Shown here: in pieces, positions 59,842 to 64,000 of the stretch
Numbering within the stretch: position 1 is the first letter of the stretch
Layout: each line of letters starts with the position of its first letter
Assembly: GCF_021401345.1 (NCBI RefSeq)
Contig: NZ_JACBGE010000013.1
Coordinates: 82,753-146,752 of the forward strand
Source of the DNA: Hydrogenophaga sp. NFH-34
GTDB taxonomy: Bacteria > Pseudomonadota > Gammaproteobacteria > Burkholderiales > Burkholderiaceae_C
Direction: 5' to 3'
Length of the DNA stretch: 64,000 nucleotides
The notes under the pieces: generated by a model
Seen by the model: the letters and a program-made list of their open reading frames with translations, nothing else
Databases searched by the model: none
Told to the model about the DNA's origin: nothing
Made by a program: the position numbers and the translations under genes

Positions 59842-61353
59842 ATGGATCTGATCAACAACCTGCTGCTGGGTTTTGGCGTCGCGTTCACCTTCCAGAATCT
59901 GATTTACGCCTTCGTCGGCTGCTTGCTGGGCACCTTGATCGGTGTGCTGCCCGGCATCGGCCCGCTGGCCACCATCGCCATGTTGCTGCCGGCGACCTAT
60001 GGCCTACCGCCTGTGGCGGCCCTCATCATGCTCGCTGGCATCTATTACGGTGCGCAGTACGGCGGATCGACCACCGCCATCTTGGTGAATCTGCCAGGCG
60101 AATCGTCCTCCGTAGTAACGGTGCTGGACGGTTACCAGATGGCACGCAAGGGCAGGGCAGGCCCGGCCCTTGCGGCCGCCGGCCTGGGCTCCTTCTTTGC
60201 CGGTTGCGTGGGTACGCTGATCCTGGCCGGTTTTGCCGCGCCGCTGACGGAGGTAGCGCTGGAATTCGGTCCCGCCGAGTACTTCTCGCTGATGGTGGTG
60301 GGCCTGATCGGGGCCGTTGTGCTGGCCTCCGGATCGCTGCTCAAGGCCTTGTCCATGATCGTGCTGGGGCTCCTGCTGGGCCTGGTCGGCACCGACGTGA
60401 ATTCCGGCGTGGCCCGCTACAGTTTCGACATCCCCGAGCTCACAGACGGCATCAGCATTCTCGCCATCGCGATGGGTATCTTCGGCTACGGCGAGATCAT
60501 CCAGAACCTGTCGCACCCGGACGAGAAGCGCGAGGTGTTCACCGGCAAGGTAGACCACATTTTCCCGACCGCCCAGGACTTTAAGCGCATGCTGCCTGCC
60601 GTGCTGCGTGGTACCACGCTGGGTTCGGCGCTGGGCATCCTGCCCGGCGGTGGCGCGCTGCTCTCGGCCTTCACCGCCTACACGATCGAGAAGAAGACCA
60701 AACTGCAGGCAGGCGAGATCCCGTTCGGCCAGGGCAATATCCGCGGCGTGGCCGCGCCCGAAGCTGCCAACAACGCGGGCGCCCAGACCTCGTTCATCCC
60801 GCTGCTGACGCTGGGCATTCCGCCCAACGCCGTGATGGCACTGATGGTCGGCGCCATGACCATCCACAACATCCAGCCGGGTCCGCAGGTCATGACCAGC
60901 AACCCCGAACTGTTCTGGGGCCTGATCGCCTCGATGTGGATCGGCAACGCCATGCTGGTGATCCTGAACCTTCCGCTGATCGGCATCTGGATCAAGCTGC
61001 TGACCGTGCCTTACAAGTGGCTGTTCCCGGCCATCGTGCTGTTCTGTGCCATCGGCGTCTACTCGACCAACAACAACAGCTTTGACATCTGGATGGTCGC
61101 CTTGTTCGGCCTGATCGGCTATGTCTTCATCAAACTGGGGTGCGAGCCCGCACCGCTCCTGCTGGGCCTGATCCTGGGGCCCATGATGGAGGAATACCTG
61201 CGGCGCGCCTTGTTAATCTCGCGAGGTGAATGGTCAGTATTTGTGACCCGTCCGATCTCGGCCAGCCTGCTGGTGGTGGCGCTGGTGCTGCTGACGATCG
61301 TCCTGCTGCCGGCCGTGAAGAAGAAGCGCGAAGAGGCCTTCGTCGAGGATTGA
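59842..61353 (+). CDS. tctA: Tripartite tricarboxylate transporter large membrane subunit TctA
   Basis: 503 aa, about 11-12 membrane helices. Conserved TctA motifs GTLIGVLPGIGPLATIAMLLPATYGLPPVAALIMLAGIYYGAQYGGSTTAILVNLPGE (about 30-90), RGTTLGSALGILPGGGALLSAFTAYTIEKK and GVAAPEAANNAGAQTSFIPLLTLGIPPN. It is the channel subunit that accepts solutes from Bug receptors. 18 nt after tctB. No receptor gene is adjacent on its 3' side. Confidence 0.95.
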   Translation: MDLINNLLLGFGVAFTFQNLIYAFVGCLLGTLIGVLPGIGPLATIAMLLPATYGLPPVAALIMLAGIYYGAQYGGSTTAILVNLPGESSSVVTVLDGYQMARKGRAGPALAAAGLGSFFAGCVGTLILAGFAAPLTEVALEFGPAEYFSLMVVGLIGAVVLASGSLLKALSMIVLGLLLGLVGTDVNSGVARYSFDIPELTDGISILAIAMGIFGYGEIIQNLSHPDEKREVFTGKVDHIFPTAQDFKRMLPAVLRGTTLGSALGILPGGGALLSAFTAYTIEKKTKLQAGEIPFGQGNIRGVAAPEAANNAGAQTSFIPLLTLGIPPNAVMALMVGAMTIHNIQPGPQVMTSNPELFWGLIASMWIGNAMLVILNLPLIGIWIKLLTVPYKWLFPAIVLFCAIGVYSTNNNSFDIWMVALFGLIGYVFIKLGCEPAPLLLGLILGPMMEEYLRRALLISRGEWSVFVTRPISASLLVVALVLLTIVLLPAVKKKREEAFVED

Positions 61354-61416
61354 AGGTTACTCTGAGGCGTTCAGTATAGCCATACATCACCCTGATTAAT
61401 TCATGAGGACATTAGC

Positions 61417-61968
61417 ATGACCGCCGACTCAAACTTGAGCAGTAATTCTCCCATTGATAGCTTTTCCAGTTGTCATGATGGGATTATTTCACACTTAAAT
61501 AGGTTTGGCGAAATCACTAGTCTTGTTAAGGCGGCAACCAGTGCCCGGAAGATAGCTGAGGATACTGTAGCGTTCTTCAGAGTGGCAGTGTTTGACCATC
61601 ACTCAGAAGAAGAGCGAGATTTGTTTCCTGCTGTCCTGGCCAATGCAGAGCCTGGAGAGGAACAGTCCATTGCTCGGACGTTGGTGGATGGACTTACAGC
61701 AGAGCATAGGGAAATTGAGTCTCAATGGGTACGTTTAGAGCCCAAGCTGGTGAAGCTCGCGAAAGGACACATTGTCGAAATCGATGAAGCGGCTGTTCAG
61801 AAACTCGTAGATCAGTATACAGCTCATGCGAGGCTGGAAGAACGCGAATTCTTGCCTCTGGCAGAGAAAATTCTTGGCCGGAGGGATCCCAAAATGGCAG
61901 CACTTGGACTCGCTTTGCACACACGCCACGCTTTTCGTGCTGCACGTCGCGGCTTGCGGGGATCTTGA
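61417..61968 (+). CDS. Hemerythrin (HHE) domain protein
   Basis: 183 aa. Ligand pattern: CHDGIISHLNRF (about 19-30), VFDHHSEEERDLFPAVL (about 59-75), TAEHREIESQW (about 95-105) and YTAHARLEEREFLPLAEKIL (about 134-153). Cytoplasmic, no signal peptide. Probably binds O2 or iron. Lower GC than the catabolic genes to its left. Starts after a 63-bp gap from tctA and may be separately expressed. Confidence 0.85.
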   Translation: MTADSNLSSNSPIDSFSSCHDGIISHLNRFGEITSLVKAATSARKIAEDTVAFFRVAVFDHHSEEERDLFPAVLANAEPGEEQSIARTLVDGLTAEHREIESQWVRLEPKLVKLAKGHIVEIDEAAVQKLVDQYTAHARLEEREFLPLAEKILGRRDPKMAALGLALHTRHAFRAARRGLRGS

Positions 61969-62148
61969 TAATAAGCCACAAGAGTCGGAAGTTGTGGGGG
62001 TAAATAGTTAATTGGCTACATGCTTGTAACATTCGCGGTTATTTTTAAAATTTTCGTGTCAAGCAGATTGAAAGCGTCATGAGAAAAGGCATGCCCACAC
62101 CCAGATCGAAGGAGTGGCGTAAGAAAAAATTGCCGCCCTCGATCACTG

Positions 62149-62193
62149 AATTATTCCCAATAGACTGAGTGCATCACGCCAATTGGGATAATT
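62149..62193. promoter_or_regulatory. Inverted repeat before the short LysR gene
   Basis: AATTATTCCCAAT (62149-62161) and ATTGGGATAATT (62182-62193) are inverted copies with one base inserted, ending 6 nt before the start codon at 62200. Could be a regulator site or transcript hairpin. Confidence 0.4.
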
Positions 62194-62199
62194 AGGAAT

Positions 62200-62469
62200 A
62201 TGCAGACGACTCTTGTATTCGATGATCTCCGCGCTTTTGTTGTCGTGGCCCACTGTCGGAGCATATCTGAAGCCGCAATAGTGCTTCGCCTCGCTCAACC
62301 AGCGCTGAGCAGACGCCTAACGCGTCTCGAGAAGTGCGTAGGGAAACGCTTGGTTGAGCGCAATTTTCGAGGAATTGCTCTTACAAAGGAAGGGCGTGCA
62401 TTGCTCGAGGATGTTCAGGGTCCTGTCTCAGCGGTCGTAGCCATTGAAAAAAGCCTTTCGCAGTCATGA
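62200..62469 (+). pseudogene. LysR-type regulator, HTH part only (89 aa)
   Basis: MQTTLVFDDLRAFVVVAHCRSISEAAIVLRLAQPALSRRLTRLEKCVGKRLVERNFRGIALTKEGRALLEDVQ is a full LysR winged HTH and linker. The protein stops at residue 89, where a normal LysR (about 300 aa) would enter its effector domain. A fragment downstream (62479-62600) has a faint effector-like reading (FPWSSFKGVRRPRGQEFDLINGSL), too weak to call. Probably a decayed gene; an HTH-only protein could still bind DNA. Confidence 0.6.
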
Positions 62470-63233
62470 TCACAGGATCGTAAACTTTCTCTTTACGTCT
62501 CCTGCGGTACAAAGCGGCTGAGATGGCCTAATGATCTTTCCATGGTCGAGTTTCAAAGGAGTCCGTCGACCAAGAGGACAAGAATTTGATTTGATCAATG
62601 GGTCACTTGTGTCAGTGAGTTGAAAATTCGGGATGGTGTAATCAGGTAGTGACAAATGGTGCTAGCTGAAACAAGATAATAAGAGGATCATTGATGAACG
62701 ACATTAAGGTCGGCGGGGCAGAACGCTCTGCACCAACGGGTCGAGCGAAGAACTGCAAGCTCTACAAATTCACGATCGGAAAACCTTGCACGTCCTGAGA
62801 CTTCTTTGAGGGGGGCTTTAACGCATGTGCAGGGCCAGTACCGCCTGTGGATGGCGCTAGTCGACCAGGCTTGCTGGCAAAACAAAGGTGTCGAGCAAAC
62901 AATGTGGTGAGCGCCGCTTTTCAGAATACGTCTACTACCAAAGTGACTTAATGAAAGAATGATGTCCTCCTCATCCGGACAGCGGTACCTCGCCTCAATG
63001 CCGTCTCAGACTTTGATGCTTTAGTGGCTAACGGGGTCGTTCTGTTGTGTGGCAGCGAACAGGTGCATACCACGCTCGAAAGCTACCCGGTGCTGAAGAC
63101 CACAGTGACCTCGATGCAGGCGAGGTGGTGCAGCGTCAGATGTTCAGAAACTGCGGTTGCAGGGGCCGGGTTACAGCACCCTCAAACTTGCGGCACGCGA
63201 CCTCTGGCTCAGTGCTAAACACGCGTTCATAGC
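62470..63233. other. Gene-free decayed stretch
   Basis: No intact gene. Short frames on both strands have no ribosome binding site or family match. Lower GC and many stops in all frames fit remnants of inactivated genes between two broken LysR genes. Confidence 0.5.
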
Positions 63234-63326
63234 ATGAACAAGATGCACCCCACAGACAAAGATTTGAATCTGCTCATTATCTTTGAGGCGTTAAGGAAGG
63301 TCTGCACAACACCCGCCACGGCGTGA
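63234..63326 (+). pseudogene. LysR N-terminus cut by IS insertion
   Basis: MNKMHPTDKDLNLLIIFEALRK is the start of a NahR-type LysR regulator (DLNLL-IFEAL). The frame enters the IS element at about 63295 and stops at 63326 after 30 codons. The rest of the gene is not on this side of the element in the window. Confidence 0.65.
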
Positions 63327-64000
63327 GTTGATGCACTCAATTTCGGATGGCGGCGATTTCAGGCCCGCAAGGTCGGTTTGAAGGCCGATTTCGCCCTGTT
63401 TCGTGGCCCTCTGGCCGCATTTGGACGCACTCATCCCCGCATCTCCTGCAGCAACGTGCGTCGCACCATCCACAGGTTGGACAGCGCAAACAGCGTGTGC
63501 AGCTGCGCCGTGTTCTTGGCCAGTCCCCGATAGCGCACCTTCACATGCCCGAACTGGCGCTTGATCACCCGGAACGGGTGTTCAACCTTGGCCCGGATAC
63601 TCGCCTTGACCTGCTCCAGCTGGTCCAGGATCGCGCCCATCGCCGTGCTCTTGTCCAGCGCCTTGCGCTTGCCCGGTCGCATCGCCACATGCCAGTTGAC
63701 ATTGATGCCTTGGGTCTCTGCTCGCTTGTCCACGCCCTGGTAGCCCGCGTCGGCAAAGACGTCTGTTTCGTCTCCATGCACCAGCGCGTGCGCCTGCGTC
63801 ACGTCGTTGACGTTGGCCGCTGTGCCCACCACCGTGTGCACCAGTCCCGAATCCGCATCCACACCGATGTGGGCTTTCAGTGAGCGTCCAGTCAGCCCAT
63901 CTTGAAAGCCGAGGCGGTTCATAGGAGCCTCGAGTCCACTTCAACTCTTGGTGGACTCGTGAACACTATCCCCGATCAACAAGCAGGTCCGCGACAGCGG
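63291..64000 (-). mobile_element. IS5-family insertion sequence, right end off window
   Basis: The left end appears to be GGAAGGTCTGCACA at 63295, preceded by TTAA (63291-63294), which fits the YTAR target duplicated by IS5 elements. The transposase is on the minus strand. The other inverted repeat is not in the window, so the exact extent and group are unknown. Confidence 0.65.
63431..63922 (-). pseudogene. IS5-family transposase, C-terminal part
   Basis: LKAHIGVDADSGLVHTVVGTAANVNDVTQAHALVHGDETDVFADAGYQGVDKR carries the second DDE Asp region, and VEHPFRVIKRQFGHVKVRYRGLAKNTAQLHTLFALSNLWMVRR is the family's C-terminus with the catalytic Glu. The segment before LKAHIGVD (MNRLGFQDGLTGRS) does not match the usual KG-x-QWxFGMK stretch, and a stop lies eight codons upstream. 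The N-terminal half is therefore missing, frameshifted or rearranged. Confidence 0.7.

Noticed and set aside
62079..62168. 29-codon frame MRKGMPTPRSKEW...
   Set aside because: Too short, no ribosome binding site that stands out, no recognisable family.

Overview
The window is high-GC DNA from a beta-proteobacterium, most likely a Burkholderiales/Comamonadaceae member. Reasons: the many Bug-type (TctC-like) tripartite tricarboxylate receptors, the phthalate 4,5-dioxygenase type genes, and an integrative conjugative element (ICE) backbone of the kind common in that group. Species cannot be fixed from the sequence.

Left part (1-19.4 kb, all genes on the minus strand): the replication, partition and accessory end of an ICE of the PFGI-1/SPI-7/clc class. 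Reading from about 19.4 kb down to 1 it carries a conserved 251-aa protein, AlpA-like regulator, ParA, a small HicA-fold protein, ParB, DUF2857, STY4528-family protein, an array of palindromes with an exact 132-bp period, PFL_4669-family protein, DUF3158, SSB, topoisomerase III, a C5 DNA methyltransferase, small unknown genes, DUF5983, DUF3085, a PP-loop protein, an XF1762-family protein and the start of the STY4534/DUF3577 gene. The small genes between 0.5 and 7 kb are separated by intrinsic terminators and by four copies of a three-hairpin leader whose stems covary.

Middle part (20.1-34.4 kb): a terminator, a truncated tRNA-Leu and an intact tRNA-Leu(UAA) interrupted by a 227-nt group I intron with an Azoarcus-like core. 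The complete mating-pair module of a Tn4371-type ICE follows directly (DUF2274, trbIGFLJEDCB, copG, traG, an EexN lipoprotein and a LysR regulator). No relaxase or integrase is visible beside it, so two ICE backbones of different families meet at a tRNA gene.

Right part (34.6-61.4 kb): catabolic genes. Cluster A (35.0-43.4 kb) matches o-phthalate degradation: oxygenase, dihydrodiol dehydrogenase, reductase, 4,5-dihydroxyphthalate decarboxylase, MarR regulator, Bug receptor, TauE/SafE permease, hemerythrin and a second-copy-type NadC, the enzyme phthalate inhibits. Cluster B (43.6-48.5 kb) is another Rieske oxygenase with reductase, SDR dehydrogenase and Bug receptor, divergent from an IclR regulator. 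Cluster C (48.6-52.7 kb) is a three-component Rieske system divergent from an unusual regulator made of a helix-turn-helix fused to a citrate-synthase fold. Cluster D (52.7-61.4 kb) has LysR, an FAD monooxygenase, a Bug receptor, homogentisate dioxygenase, fumarylacetoacetase and the TctB/TctA membrane pair. One TctBA pair could serve all three Bug receptors.

Right end (61.4-64 kb): a hemerythrin-like gene, two broken LysR genes and an IS5-family element that cut into the second of them and runs off the window.
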